This document shows positions 24,353-32,237 of a DNA stretch of 33,047 nucleotides, in pieces. The stretch spans positions 1 through 33,047 of the forward strand of contig CARQVR010000034.1 of the NCBI GenBank assembly GCA_949051815.1. Reading direction: 5' to 3'. The notes under the pieces were generated by a model. The model saw only the letters and a list, made by a program, of their open reading frames with translations, was not told the origin of the DNA and made no database searches. Origin of the DNA: an uncultured Lachnospiraceae bacterium. Its GTDB lineage: Bacteria > Bacillota > Clostridia > Lachnospirales > Lachnospiraceae. A program made the position numbers and the translations under genes. How positions within the stretch are numbered: position 1 is the first letter of the stretch; the number at the start of each line of letters is the position of its first letter.

Positions 24353-24660
24353 GACGCAGACTCGGCAGTCTGCGTCCCAAGAATTACTCCGTAATTCTTG
24401 TTGGCTTTGCCTAAGATTTTCGCGTCTGAGATATAACATCACTGACGCAGACCCGGCAGTCTGCGTCCCAAGAATTACTTCGTAATTCTTGCTGGCTTTG
24501 CCTAAGGTTTTCGCCTCTGAGATATAACATCACTGACGCAGACCCGGCAGTCTGCGTCCCAAGAATTACTTCGTAATTCTTGCTGGCTTTGCCTAAGGTT
24601 TTCGCCTCTGAGATATAACATCACTGACGCAGACCCGGCAGTCTGCGTCCCAAGAATTAC
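24353..24660. repeat. 91-bp tandem repeat array with two hairpins per unit
   Basis: Copies start at 24353, 24444, 24535 and 24626, exactly 91 bases apart. By eye copies 2 and 3 are identical, copy 1 differs at about five bases and copy 4 breaks off after about 35. Each unit has a perfect 9-bp inverted repeat GACGCAGAC/GTCTGCGTC (6-base loop), then a second, AAGAATTAC/GTAATTCTT (3-base loop), then a GGCTTTGCC turn. No U-run follows, so these are not ordinary terminators. The array fills most of the 500 bases between the GH3 start and the AraC gene. Confidence 0.95.
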
Positions 24661-24756
24661 CGCATAATTTACCCGATATTAATTACAGAAACTACAGTAT
24701 TTAATATATTAGTTTATCATACCATACCTATCCTATAAATGACAGGAGTGAAACAC

Positions 24757-24801
24757 GTGAAATATGAAAAACTTTACCCCCCCCCCCTCAATTTCGAGTA
24801 G
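24757..24801 (+). other. Short GTG-started frame across an 11-C tract at the AraC gene start
   Basis: AGGAG (24744-24748) is correctly spaced (8 bases) for GTG 24757. That frame reads MKYEKLYPPPLNFE and stops at TAG 24799. The run of eleven C is at 24777-24787. With ten C the GTG frame would join the AraC frame directly. So this is either the true N-terminus cut off by a length change in the tract, or a base-call error. Confidence 0.6.
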
Positions 24802-25693
24802 TCTGAACCAGACCTCAAAAGAACGGTCGGTAAACGGCTCACGGGAGTATGTTGACTATATCGCTCAATCCCACCTGCGCATCTGGTATAATACCCAGCC
24901 CGAAGGCTATGCGAATCACTACCACAATGCCATGGAAATCATTGTCTGCGCGGAAAATCAATATATCATTACCACCAACAGCAGCACTTACACACTGAAA
25001 CCGGGAGACATTCTGATTATCCCGCCCTATATGCTGCACGAACTGCACAGTGAGCCGTCCGGCGCGCGCTTCATCTTTCTCGTCGACATTGAAATGCTGC
25101 AATGCTTTCAGGACTACAAAGCGCTGAACCCGGCTTTCATCGAACCATATCTGTGCACAGCCGCTTTGCGCCCTGAAATCTACCGGCAGGTTTATGATGC
25201 CCTGATGCGGATGGCCGGTCTTTATTTCTCCCATCAGGTCTTTTGGGAAATCTCTATCTACTCCGTGCTGCTGGAGCTTTTTGCCGCCATCGGCGCCAAT
25301 CACTACCTCCAGAACGCGGACCAAAGCATCGAAAACACCGGTGACAAGCAGTCGGAAAACTACGCGCTGTTCGCCAACCTGCTCAACTTTATCGACACCC
25401 ACTACGCGGATGACCTGACACTGGAGCAGGCGGCGGAGTATATCGGCTTTTCCAAATACCATTTTACCCGCCTGTTCAAGCAGCACACCAACACAACGTT
25501 TCACAACTATCTGTGCTATAAGCGGATTCAGGCGGCGCAGTCACTGCTCACCGAAGACAGGAACCGTCCCATTACGGATATCGCTTTTCGCAGCGGCTTC
25601 AACAACCTGACTACCTTCAACCGCTGTTTCAGCAAATACACAAACTGTTCCCCCACGGAATACCGCAACAAGCTGCGCCACGAAGAAGTGTAA
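24764..25693 (+). CDS. AraC-family transcriptional regulator
   Basis: The product as read from ATG 24764 has 309 residues. The N-terminal half is an AraC-type cupin sensor (NHYHNAMEII, LKPGDILIIPPYMLHEL); the C-terminal 100 residues hold the two helix-turn-helix motifs, LTLEQAAEYIGFSKYHFTRLFKQHT and ITDIAFRSGFNNLTTFNRCFSKYTNCSPTEYR. It is probably a sugar-responsive activator of the GH3 gene and the ABC importer that flank it. ATG 24764 is 15 bases from the nearest AGGAG, too far, whereas GTG 24757 is well placed but out of frame by one base because of the poly-C tract. It converges on the permease gene with one base between the stops. Confidence 0.92.
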   Translation: MKNFTPPPSISSSLNQTSKERSVNGSREYVDYIAQSHLRIWYNTQPEGYANHYHNAMEIIVCAENQYIITTNSSTYTLKPGDILIIPPYMLHELHSEPSGARFIFLVDIEMLQCFQDYKALNPAFIEPYLCTAALRPEIYRQVYDALMRMAGLYFSHQVFWEISIYSVLLELFAAIGANHYLQNADQSIENTGDKQSENYALFANLLNFIDTHYADDLTLEQAAEYIGFSKYHFTRLFKQHTNTTFHNYLCYKRIQAAQSLLTEDRNRPITDIAFRSGFNNLTTFNRCFSKYTNCSPTEYRNKLRHEEV

Positions 25694-25694
25694 A

Positions 25695-26537
25695 TTACCC
25701 TTTGACGCCGCCGAGCGCCACACCTGCTATGATATACTTGGACAAAAGCAGGTATACCACGATAAGCGGTAACACCGTCAACGTCAGTCCCATATAGACA
25801 GAGCCGTACTCGGTCTTGTAGATATCGCCCTTCAACAGGCTGACCATGATGGGCATGGTATATTTCTTCTGATCCGTCAAAAGTACTAGCGGTGTAAACA
25901 GGTTATTCCAACTCGCCACGAAACTGAAAATCGCCTGTGTAGCGATGGCCGGTTTCATAATAGGGAGCACAATCCTGTTAAAGATCATAAACTCTTTCGC
26001 GCCGTCAATTCTGGCAGACTGCACGATCTCCATGGACAGCGTCGGCTGTAAGTACTGTCTCATAAAGAATACCATGGTCGGTGACGCGATGGCCGGCAGG
26101 ATCAGCATGGACAATCTGTTCGTCATATGTATCTTATAAACCATCTGATAGAAACCGATCATCGTCACCTGTGCCGGAATCATCATAACTACCATAATAA
26201 AGCTGAAAAACGCGTTCTTTAACTTCCAGTTATAAGCTACCTGCGCATATGCCGTCAGCGAGGAGAAATAGATCGCCAGCGCGGTCGCTCCTATGGAAAT
26301 AATCAGCGAATTGGCAAAACCGACTGCCGGATTAAAGCTCTTGCCGAGCAGGATCTTAATATTGTTCATCATATAGGAGGACGGAATCAGCGAGATTGCA
26401 TGCTGCTGGATCTCTGTCGTTGATCTGGTCGCGTTCACAATCATAATCCAGAAAGGCAGGACACTCAAAATCGCCAAAAAGGTGCATACCACATAAATCA
26501 CAATCTTCATTACACGATTTTCTTTATTTTTTAACAT
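25695..26537 (-). CDS. Carbohydrate ABC transporter permease, MalG type
   Basis: The 280-residue membrane protein has six predicted helices beginning with VIYVVCTFLAILSVLPFWIM. The EAA-type cytoplasmic loop that docks the ATPase reads ARIDGAKEFMIFNRIVLPIM. It ends in IIAGVALGGVKG, the usual tail of CUT1 permeases. Its start overlaps the stop of the upstream permease by seven bases, with AAGGAG upstream, so the two are coupled. No ATPase gene is present; such importers use a shared MsmX-like ATPase encoded elsewhere. Confidence 0.95.
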   Translation of the reverse strand: MLKNKENRVMKIVIYVVCTFLAILSVLPFWIMIVNATRSTTEIQQHAISLIPSSYMMNNIKILLGKSFNPAVGFANSLIISIGATALAIYFSSLTAYAQVAYNWKLKNAFFSFIMVVMMIPAQVTMIGFYQMVYKIHMTNRLSMLILPAIASPTMVFFMRQYLQPTLSMEIVQSARIDGAKEFMIFNRIVLPIMKPAIATQAIFSFVASWNNLFTPLVLLTDQKKYTMPIMVSLLKGDIYKTEYGSVYMGLTLTVLPLIVVYLLLSKYIIAGVALGGVKG

Positions 26538-27550
26538 GATGCATTCTCCTTTCCGGCTTTCAGTTTTTTCATGTAAGCCTTCTGTTGCTGCCTGATCTGC
26601 TTATTCAGCTTCGCCTCGTCCTTATCCCTCATAACAAAGAACATGATTGCCGCGAGAACCGCTATAATCAGGAACATAACCATGCTCGCCGCAGCCGCCC
26701 TGTTGTACATATAGCTTCCGCTGAACGCCTGCTTGTAGATAAACAGACTGGTTGTCAGCGTCGCGTCGTCCGGCTTGCCGTCCTGGAACAGTCTCGGAAT
26801 ATCGAACATATTCAGACCGCCGATCAGACTCGTCACAAGCGTAAACAGCAGTATGGTCTTAATGTTGGGCAATGTAATATAGAAGAAAGTCTGCACGCGG
26901 TTCGCGCCGTCCACCTCCGCCGACTCAAATATTTCCGGACTGATTCCCAGAATGCCGGAAATCAGCGTAATCATGGTGGAACCGTACCACATCCATGTCT
27001 GGATAAAGATCACAACGCCTCTTGCCACAGCCTTACTTCTCAATAATTCTATAGGCGCATCGATGAATCCGAACCGCACGAGCAGATCGTTGATCGGCCC
27101 CATCGGATACCCGAAAAATCCGCTGAACAGGATAGCGATTGTCGCCGCCGTAATGATATTCGGCATATAGAGCAGTACCTTAAACGCACCCTGTCCCTTT
27201 ACCTTGCTCCTCTTATCTGTAAACCACGCCGCTAACAGAAGAGCGAGTAGCATCTGCGGAATAAAGTTTGCAAGCCATATGACTACCGTATTCCGAAACG
27301 CCAGCTGAAATGACGGACTCGACAATACCGTCTTAAAGTTCCTGAAAAGATCGTCTGTCAGGAAATGAATATCCGTCTTCCCCAGACCCTTCAGATCGGT
27401 AAATCCGATCACCGCCGTATACACGGTCGGATATAACGAAAACAATAAAAATGCGATCACAAACGGAATACTAAATAGATAACCGTATTTCGCATATCTG
27501 TCATAACCCGGTTTCTTACTTTTCATCCTTCCCCACCTTCCCGCAATCAT
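26531..27550 (-). CDS. Carbohydrate ABC transporter permease, MalF/UgpA type
   Basis: The 339-residue product has a first helix YLFSIPFVIAFLLFSLYP, about six helices in all, and the EAA loop ESAEVDGANRVQTFFYITLP. The C-terminal tail is basic (KQIRQQQKAYMKKLK). ATG 27550 has AAGGG eight bases upstream and ATG 27526 has GGTGGGG; either may be used. It lies between the binding protein and the second permease in one operon. Confidence 0.95.
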   Translation of the reverse strand: MIAGRWGRMKSKKPGYDRYAKYGYLFSIPFVIAFLLFSLYPTVYTAVIGFTDLKGLGKTDIHFLTDDLFRNFKTVLSSPSFQLAFRNTVVIWLANFIPQMLLALLLAAWFTDKRSKVKGQGAFKVLLYMPNIITAATIAILFSGFFGYPMGPINDLLVRFGFIDAPIELLRSKAVARGVVIFIQTWMWYGSTMITLISGILGISPEIFESAEVDGANRVQTFFYITLPNIKTILLFTLVTSLIGGLNMFDIPRLFQDGKPDDATLTTSLFIYKQAFSGSYMYNRAAAASMVMFLIIAVLAAIMFFVMRDKDEAKLNKQIRQQQKAYMKKLKAGKENASC

Positions 27551-27571
27551 TTTTATTACCCTTCATTTCAA

Positions 27572-27599
27572 CAGGGCGGACGCTAATGTGTCCGCCCTG
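27572..27599 (-). promoter_or_regulatory. Perfect hairpin between binding-protein and permease genes
   Basis: CAGGGCGGAC (27572-27581) pairs exactly with GTCCGCCCTG (27590-27599). No U-run follows on the minus strand. Such hairpins after binding-protein genes protect the upstream mRNA and keep the binding protein in excess over the permeases. Confidence 0.7.
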
Positions 27600-27637
27600 C
27601 CATAACAGTTATTATGATTACTCTATGTGTCTGTAAC

Positions 27638-29077
27638 TTACTCTACAATAACATCCAGATTGTCAGCTACCTGCTGCTTAAAGTCAGCGATTGCCTGCTC
27701 ACGGGACTTGTTGCCTGATGTATACTCACGAGTCTGATCTCTCCAGTACTGGTTGATGGTCTCGTCGTACTGTGTCAGGTTGGTACCCTTCGCATACTGG
27801 TTCGCAGGAACGAATGCATCAAACATGTTCTGTCCGCCAAGGAAATCAATGGAACCGTCGGACTTGGACATAACCGTGCCGCTTGCAACCGCGTCCTTCG
27901 TGCCGCCCTCACCGTTCAATGTGCCGTTCGCCCACTTGTACTGCAGACCTTCCTCCGAGCTGTCCAGCGTAATCCACTCGATGATCTTGCCGACAGCTTC
28001 CGCTTTCTGGCTGTCCTTGTTTGCAAGAATCCATGTGCCGCCCCAGAAGAAACCGATGGGAGGCGTGCAGACTGCCCAGTCGCCGTATGTACCTTCGCCT
28101 ACGGCTGCGCCGCCGCAGTTAGGAGCCATGGTGTAGTTGATCAGCCATGCGGGGCCGAAGAAACCGAAGATACCCTTCTCGCCTTCACCCTTCATATCGG
28201 CAAACCATGCATCCTGCCAGTCCTGCGTATCATTATGGTAACCATTGTCCTTTAACTTCTTGGAGAGGTCAAGGAACTCCTCACGCTTGGGATCGATGGT
28301 GAGCTTACCGTCAACGATCCATCCCTGATCGGAGCTGTTCTCAACTGCGTGCCACATATCGCCGTCGCCGGATATAATGCCGTAGCCCTTTGCCTTCAGA
28401 TCTTCTGCTGCCGTAAAGAACTGATCCCAGCCGGGGCCGATCTTCTTCTCGATCTCAGCCGGATCATCTGTGCCCCATACATCCTTAGCAATGGAACGAC
28501 GGTAAATGAATGCGCCGCCCGTTGCCTGATAGCCGAGGCCTACTAACTGGCCGTCGGGGTTGGTTCCGATATCAACCGTGTACTGTGCGATATCCGCTTC
28601 CTTTAACTTCGCGTCCACATCAATGCCCATATCAGCGTAAGGCATTGCGTACTGGCTTGCATCGCCCTGCGTATACTTCAAAACGAATGCTGCCTCAGCG
28701 CAGTAAAGGTCGGGCGCTTCCGCACCGCCTGCTGCCAGCGCCTGATCGAGAGCGGGCTGGTAAGCGCCGTCTGTGGTCGCAATAATTGTGGTGTTAATCT
28801 TGTAACCGAATTCGGGATGCGCCTCGATATACTTCTCAATCATACCGGGCACCTCATCGGTAAACGCCCACACATTGATCGTATCAGAGCCGCCGCCGGA
28901 TGTACCTGCGTCCGATGTCTCTGCGCTGTCGCTGCCGGAATCCGCTGCCGGAGTCTCCTGTGCTGCCCCGCTGTCGCCTGAATCTGCTGCCGGTGCACTG
29001 CTTTCACCGCCGCCGCAGCCCGTCAGAAGAGAAGCTGCCATACAGCCGCACAACATACATGCTAAAAACTTTTTCAT
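27638..29077 (-). CDS. Sugar ABC transporter substrate-binding lipoprotein
   Basis: The 479-residue protein has a signal peptide with lipobox LLTGC at about 18-22, a Ser/Ala/Asp-rich linker to about residue 66, then an extracellular solute-binding domain starting DTINVWAFTDEVPGMIEKY. Typical later parts are ADLKAKGYGIISGDGDMW and FGFFGPAWLINYTM. It captures an oligosaccharide outside the membrane and passes it to the two permeases that follow. AAGGAGG is seven bases before ATG. The sugar is unknown; the GH3 enzyme nearby suggests a plant-type oligosaccharide. Confidence 0.94.
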   Translation of the reverse strand: MKKFLACMLCGCMAASLLTGCGGGESSAPAADSGDSGAAQETPAADSGSDSAETSDAGTSGGGSDTINVWAFTDEVPGMIEKYIEAHPEFGYKINTTIIATTDGAYQPALDQALAAGGAEAPDLYCAEAAFVLKYTQGDASQYAMPYADMGIDVDAKLKEADIAQYTVDIGTNPDGQLVGLGYQATGGAFIYRRSIAKDVWGTDDPAEIEKKIGPGWDQFFTAAEDLKAKGYGIISGDGDMWHAVENSSDQGWIVDGKLTIDPKREEFLDLSKKLKDNGYHNDTQDWQDAWFADMKGEGEKGIFGFFGPAWLINYTMAPNCGGAAVGEGTYGDWAVCTPPIGFFWGGTWILANKDSQKAEAVGKIIEWITLDSSEEGLQYKWANGTLNGEGGTKDAVASGTVMSKSDGSIDFLGGQNMFDAFVPANQYAKGTNLTQYDETINQYWRDQTREYTSGNKSREQAIADFKQQVADNLDVIVE

Positions 29078-29237
29078 CTTTCATCCTCCTTTTCTTTTAC
29101 ACGTTTTTTGCAGCCACTATCTTGTGTATTTTGATAGCGTACTTTTATTTTATTCAGTTACATTTGTTTATTCTTTACACTTCTTGCTCTCGGTTAAACA
29201 ATTATTGCTAAATGAATACAAAAAAACAAGTCATTCA

Positions 29238-29264
29238 TTTGTAATAATTTACAAAACCGGTCAA
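29238..29264 (-). promoter_or_regulatory. Candidate operator/promoter of the sugar-importer operon
   Basis: A perfect dyad TTTGTAA-taat-TTACAAA (29238-29255) lies next to a minus-strand TTGACC (29264-29259). No good -10 stands 17 bases on, as is often the case for activator-dependent promoters. The 270 bases from 29078 to 29350 otherwise hold only the tRNA promoter on the other strand. Confidence 0.4.
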
Positions 29265-29285
29265 AAAATCCATGCATTTTTAGTC

Positions 29286-29314
29286 TTGACAAGTTTTTAC
29301 CTTTTTGATAAACT
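29286..29314 (+). promoter_or_regulatory. tRNA-Thr promoter
   Basis: Consensus TTGACA (29286-29291) and TAAACT (29309-29314) are 17 bases apart, about 30 bases before the tRNA. Confidence 0.75.
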
Positions 29315-29350
29315 GTAACACGGTGACAGAAGGAACAACCTTTTCGTCAG

Positions 29351-29423
29351 GCTGCTGTGGCTCAGTCGGTAGAGCGTCGCATTGGTAGTGCGGAGGTCAC
29401 GGGTCCGATTCCCGTCAGCAGCT
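29351..29423 (+). tRNA. tRNA-Thr (anticodon GGT)
   Basis: A full cloverleaf of 73 bases can be drawn. The acceptor stem is GCTGCTG/CAGCAGC, the D arm GCTC/GAGC, the anticodon stem TCGCA/TGCGG with loop TTGGTAG (anticodon GGT at 29384-29386) and the T stem ACGGG/CCCGT. The discriminator is U and no CCA is encoded. It reads ACC and ACU. An accessory region with integrase remains begins just after it. Confidence 0.96.
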
Positions 29424-29430
29424 TTTGTAG

Positions 29431-29459
29431 AAGTCCTGAATATTCAGGGCTTTTTTATT
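29431..29459 (+). terminator. Terminator of tRNA-Thr
   Basis: AGTCCTGA pairs with TCAGGGCT (one G-T pair) around a four-base A/T loop and is followed by six T. Confidence 0.82.
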
Positions 29460-29489
29460 TCTATATGATAGTTCATTGCGGTCTGTAAT

Positions 29490-30230
29490 ATGGAATTTGT
29501 TAGAGTTTTTGTCAGCTTCCTGCAAAACGGATTACAATCCTCCGAAAAGCCTATGAATCAACCATTTATATTTATATGCGGTATGTTCCGTACTGCGGTG
29601 CGGTGGCAGATAATACAAGTTAATCCATGCAGAGATGCGAAACTGGCAAAAAATAAGGACGAAGAAACCACACTGAAATATTTCACTCCCGAACAGTCGT
29701 TAATGTTCCTGCAGTCATTGGATATGGAATCAAGAAACCGAAAACATCTACATCCATCCGTACTGTAACATTTCCCGACGATTTGACGCCTTTGTTGAAG
29801 CAGTACCGAAGCGAGTACAATCAATATCGGTTCAGCCTCGGTACAGTGTGGCAGGGGGACGGAAATCTGTTTATACAGGACGATGCAGGCTGATTGGGCG
29901 TTCCACCTCATATCAAGCGTATAAGCGCCATATAAGGCGGTATAACAAATGGGTGAGGAAAACCCCGAAGAAGCGAAGAAACAGAAGCCAGAATCGTTAC
30001 CAGAGATACCCTTGCATGGGTTACGGCATTCATGTGCTACCCTGTTGAATTATTTGTGGGATGAAAGAATACATGGTGCATTAGAATCGTCATTACAACA
30101 AGATGAAGATTTCCAAAAGGCAACACGGATTTCCAATAATGCTGTTGGTGCTGAATATGGACGTGTTGCCTATCGGCAAGGATTTTCAGACAGTCTAAAG
30201 TTACTGTCAGAATTATACCATTTGTCATAA
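29490..30230 (+). pseudogene. Decayed tyrosine recombinase (integrase) fused to an unrelated tail
   Basis: Four pieces in shifting frames rebuild an integrase: 29490-29720 (FRTAVRWQIIQVNPC, LKYFTPEQSLMFL), 29726-29893 (KKPKTSTSIRTVTFPDDL, QGDGNLFIQDDAG), about 29887-29957 (SYQAYKRHIRRYNKWV) and 29949-30056 with the catalytic block HGLRHSCATLL. The N-terminal arm-binding domain is missing. At about 30057 the normal end with the catalytic Tyr is replaced by 57 residues (WDERIHGALES to LLSELYHLS) unlike an integrase, so a deletion probably joined it to another gene's end. It lies beside tRNA-Thr, the likely target of the original element. Confidence 0.85.
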
Positions 30231-30240
30231 GACAGGAGAT

Positions 30241-30423
30241 TTACTCTTTGCCCTTAATCTCCATGTTGTCCAGGGCATATTGCAGAGCCATACCAATCAG
30301 CTCGTTTCGTGAACGGTTGGTTTTATTAGATAGTTCGTTATATGCTTCTTGCAATGCTCGGTCTATACGGATAGTCATGGTTACGGCTTTATCTTCCTTT
30401 GGTACGACAACAAATTTTTCCAT
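30241..30423 (-). CDS. Ribbon-helix-helix (CopG/Arc type) DNA-binding protein
   Basis: The 60-residue protein has a short N-tail, the DNA-contacting strand AVTMTIRIDRAL, helix EAYNELSNKTNRS, and helix RNELIGMALQYALDNM, the pattern of a dimeric ribbon-helix-helix repressor. Such proteins act as autoregulators, plasmid or island control proteins, or antitoxins; no partner toxin is next to it. ATG 30423 has GGAGG ten bases upstream; ATG 30444 is the other choice. A palindrome and repeat pair lie upstream and may be its operator. Confidence 0.8.
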   Translation of the reverse strand: MEKFVVVPKEDKAVTMTIRIDRALQEAYNELSNKTNRSRNELIGMALQYALDNMEIKGKE

Positions 30424-30451
30424 AGTCTCAATACCTCCATACATTTTGAGT

Positions 30452-30540
30452 ACATTATAATGTGTGTTGGTATTGCTAATCTATGGCACATAGTGAAATG
30501 TTATTCAATGCAAATATAATGTGATATATGTATTGCTATT
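30452..30540. promoter_or_regulatory. Palindrome and direct repeats in the divergent promoter region
   Basis: ACATTATAATGT (30452-30463) is a perfect 12-base palindrome that contains a -10-like TATAAT on the minus strand. The pair TATAATGTG ... GTATTGCTA occurs at 30456-30478 and again at 30515-30538, about 60 bases apart. This fits an operator region for the adjacent ribbon-helix-helix protein. Confidence 0.5.
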
Positions 30541-30608
30541 TGATTTGCCGTATGATAGTATGTATCTATGAATATTCAGTATGAAACGTGCAGGGAGTTG
30601 ATAGATAC

Positions 30609-31172
30609 ATGTTAAACATTCAGACCGTCGAACAGATATTAGCCGATAATAAAAAACTGTCTATCGGCATGAAGAAATACAAGCGTATTATGGACAGCCT
30701 TTACTGGACAGATGTTTCCATTAACAAAGACTTTCAGCGAGCCTTTAATGATTTCTTTGTTATGCGTTCCAGAAAGAGCGAGTATTACGACAGATTCTAT
30801 TCATTTCTCGAACAGAAGAAGGACAAGGGCGTAACTTTTGAGGAAACACTGGATTATCTGAAAGAATCCGAGGGCGCGCTTGAATTATCATTTTCCAGTA
30901 AGCTGATCCACGTTATCAATCCGAACAGACCTATATGGGATAAAATTGTTGCAGAGAACCATTTCAAAATGAAACTACCCGGCTATGGCGGAGATACATC
31001 TAACCGCCAAAAGGAAATTATCAGGCTGTACCATGAGTATTGCAGCCGGTTTTATGAATTTCTGGATTCAGCCGACGGACAAACTATCCTCCGATTGTTT
31101 AATGAAAAATACCCTCACACTGGCTTTACGGACGCTAAAAAAGTGGACTTCATCATGTGGGTGGATGTATAA
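30609..31172 (+). CDS. Unknown 187-aa protein paired with the ADP-ribosylglycohydrolase
   Basis: I do not recognise a named family with confidence. The chain is soluble, mainly helical, with YKRIMDSLYWTDVSINKDFQRAFNDFF early and a conserved-looking core SFSSKLIHVINPNRPIWDK followed by GYGGDTSNRQKEIIRLYHEY and the end FTDAKKVDFIMWVDV. The S-K-hhh-P-x-x-P-I-W-D pattern hints at a small helix-hairpin-helix-like fold, but this is only a guess. ATG 30609 (GGGAG upstream, 11-12 bases away) is taken as the start; an in-frame GTG at 30588 has no ribosome site. It is 33 bases before the hydrolase gene, so the two form an operon. Confidence 0.75.
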   Translation: MLNIQTVEQILADNKKLSIGMKKYKRIMDSLYWTDVSINKDFQRAFNDFFVMRSRKSEYYDRFYSFLEQKKDKGVTFEETLDYLKESEGALELSFSSKLIHVINPNRPIWDKIVAENHFKMKLPGYGGDTSNRQKEIIRLYHEYCSRFYEFLDSADGQTILRLFNEKYPHTGFTDAKKVDFIMWVDV

Positions 31173-31205
31173 TGGCAAAAGACCGGAGGGAAGCAGGAGG
31201 CTTCA

Positions 31206-32237
31206 ATGCGGGATTTAAGTAAATTCAAAGGATGTTTAATTGGCGGAGCCGTTGGTGATGCGCTTGGATATGCGGTGGAGTTTTTGCCTGCATCAACAAT
31301 ATTCCAAAAATATGGAAAGAGCGGCATTACTAACTATGAACTTCATAACGGCATTGCTGAAATATCCGATGATACACAAATGACACTTTTCACCGCAACA
31401 GGGCTTCTGATCGGAACTACCAGAGGTATGACACGGGGTATTATGGGAAACTACGTCAGTTACATTGCTTATAGTTACACAGACTGGTATCGGACACAGA
31501 TGGAAAAATATCCTCTGCCAGAGGAATATCATTACTCATGGCTGGTAAATGTCCCTGAGATGTTCAGCCGCAGAGCACCCGGAAATACTTGTCTGTCGGC
31601 TTTGGCGCAGGGTGAGGCCGGCACCTTGGACAGCCCATTAAATAACAGCAAGGGATGCGGCGGAATTATGCGTGTCGCGCCGATAGGACTGTATTTTAGT
31701 GACAAACGGTATGAGCCGGAAAAAATCGACATCATCGGAGCAAAGGCGGCGGCTCTGACCCACGGGCATGAGTTGGGATATATTCCTGCTGCTATGCTTG
31801 TTCATATCATTTTGAGGATTGCTGAAAACGGTGATACAATTTTCGAGGCGGTCAGTGACGCTATCCGTGTGATACCCTCCGTCTTTCCAAAAGCGAAACA
31901 CATGGATGAACTATTGACACTGGTAAAAAAAGCCATTGCGCTGTCCAGTGAAAACGCGGATGACCTCGACGCGATCCGACAGCTCGGGGAAGGATGGGTG
32001 GCGGAGGAAACACTCGCAATAGCGATATACTGTGCGCTCAAATATTCTGACGATTTTGTAAACGGTGTTGCAGCCGCAGTCAACCATGATGGCGACAGCG
32101 ACTCCACCGGCGCGGTTACAGGAAATATACTCGGAACGGCACTCGGCTTTGAAGCCATTCCACAAAAGTATCTTGATAAGCTGGAGTTAAAAGATGTCAT
32201 TCTTGAAATTGCGGAGGATCTTCACCACGACTGCTAG
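31206..32237 (+). CDS. ADP-ribosylglycohydrolase family protein, apparently cut short by TAG
   Basis: The 343-residue product belongs to the DraG/ARH family, which removes ADP-ribose from proteins, nucleic acids or small molecules with two metal ions. Motifs are GCLIGGAVGDALGYAVEF (9-26), the metal site ISDDTQM (D55, D56, T57), GGIMRVAPIG, ALTHGHELGYIPA and HDGDSDSTGAVTGNILG (D295, D297, D299). AGGAGG is well placed. After EDLHHDC a TAG stops the chain, but the same frame goes on for 24 sensible codons (ITEYGPEDDLWESKYIRMSY to TGA at 32310). The stop is one base from CAG, so the chain may be slightly truncated; the active site is unaffected. Confidence 0.92.
   Translation: MRDLSKFKGCLIGGAVGDALGYAVEFLPASTIFQKYGKSGITNYELHNGIAEISDDTQMTLFTATGLLIGTTRGMTRGIMGNYVSYIAYSYTDWYRTQMEKYPLPEEYHYSWLVNVPEMFSRRAPGNTCLSALAQGEAGTLDSPLNNSKGCGGIMRVAPIGLYFSDKRYEPEKIDIIGAKAAALTHGHELGYIPAAMLVHIILRIAENGDTIFEAVSDAIRVIPSVFPKAKHMDELLTLVKKAIALSSENADDLDAIRQLGEGWVAEETLAIAIYCALKYSDDFVNGVAAAVNHDGDSDSTGAVTGNILGTALGFEAIPQKYLDKLELKDVILEIAEDLHHDC

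Noticed and set aside
24353..24660. CRISPR array
   Set aside because: The repeats are contiguous 91-bp units with no variable spacers, and no cas gene is near.
30057..30230. Separate intact gene for the 57-residue tail
   Set aside because: It has no start codon or ribosome site of its own and is only readable as a fusion with the integrase remnant.
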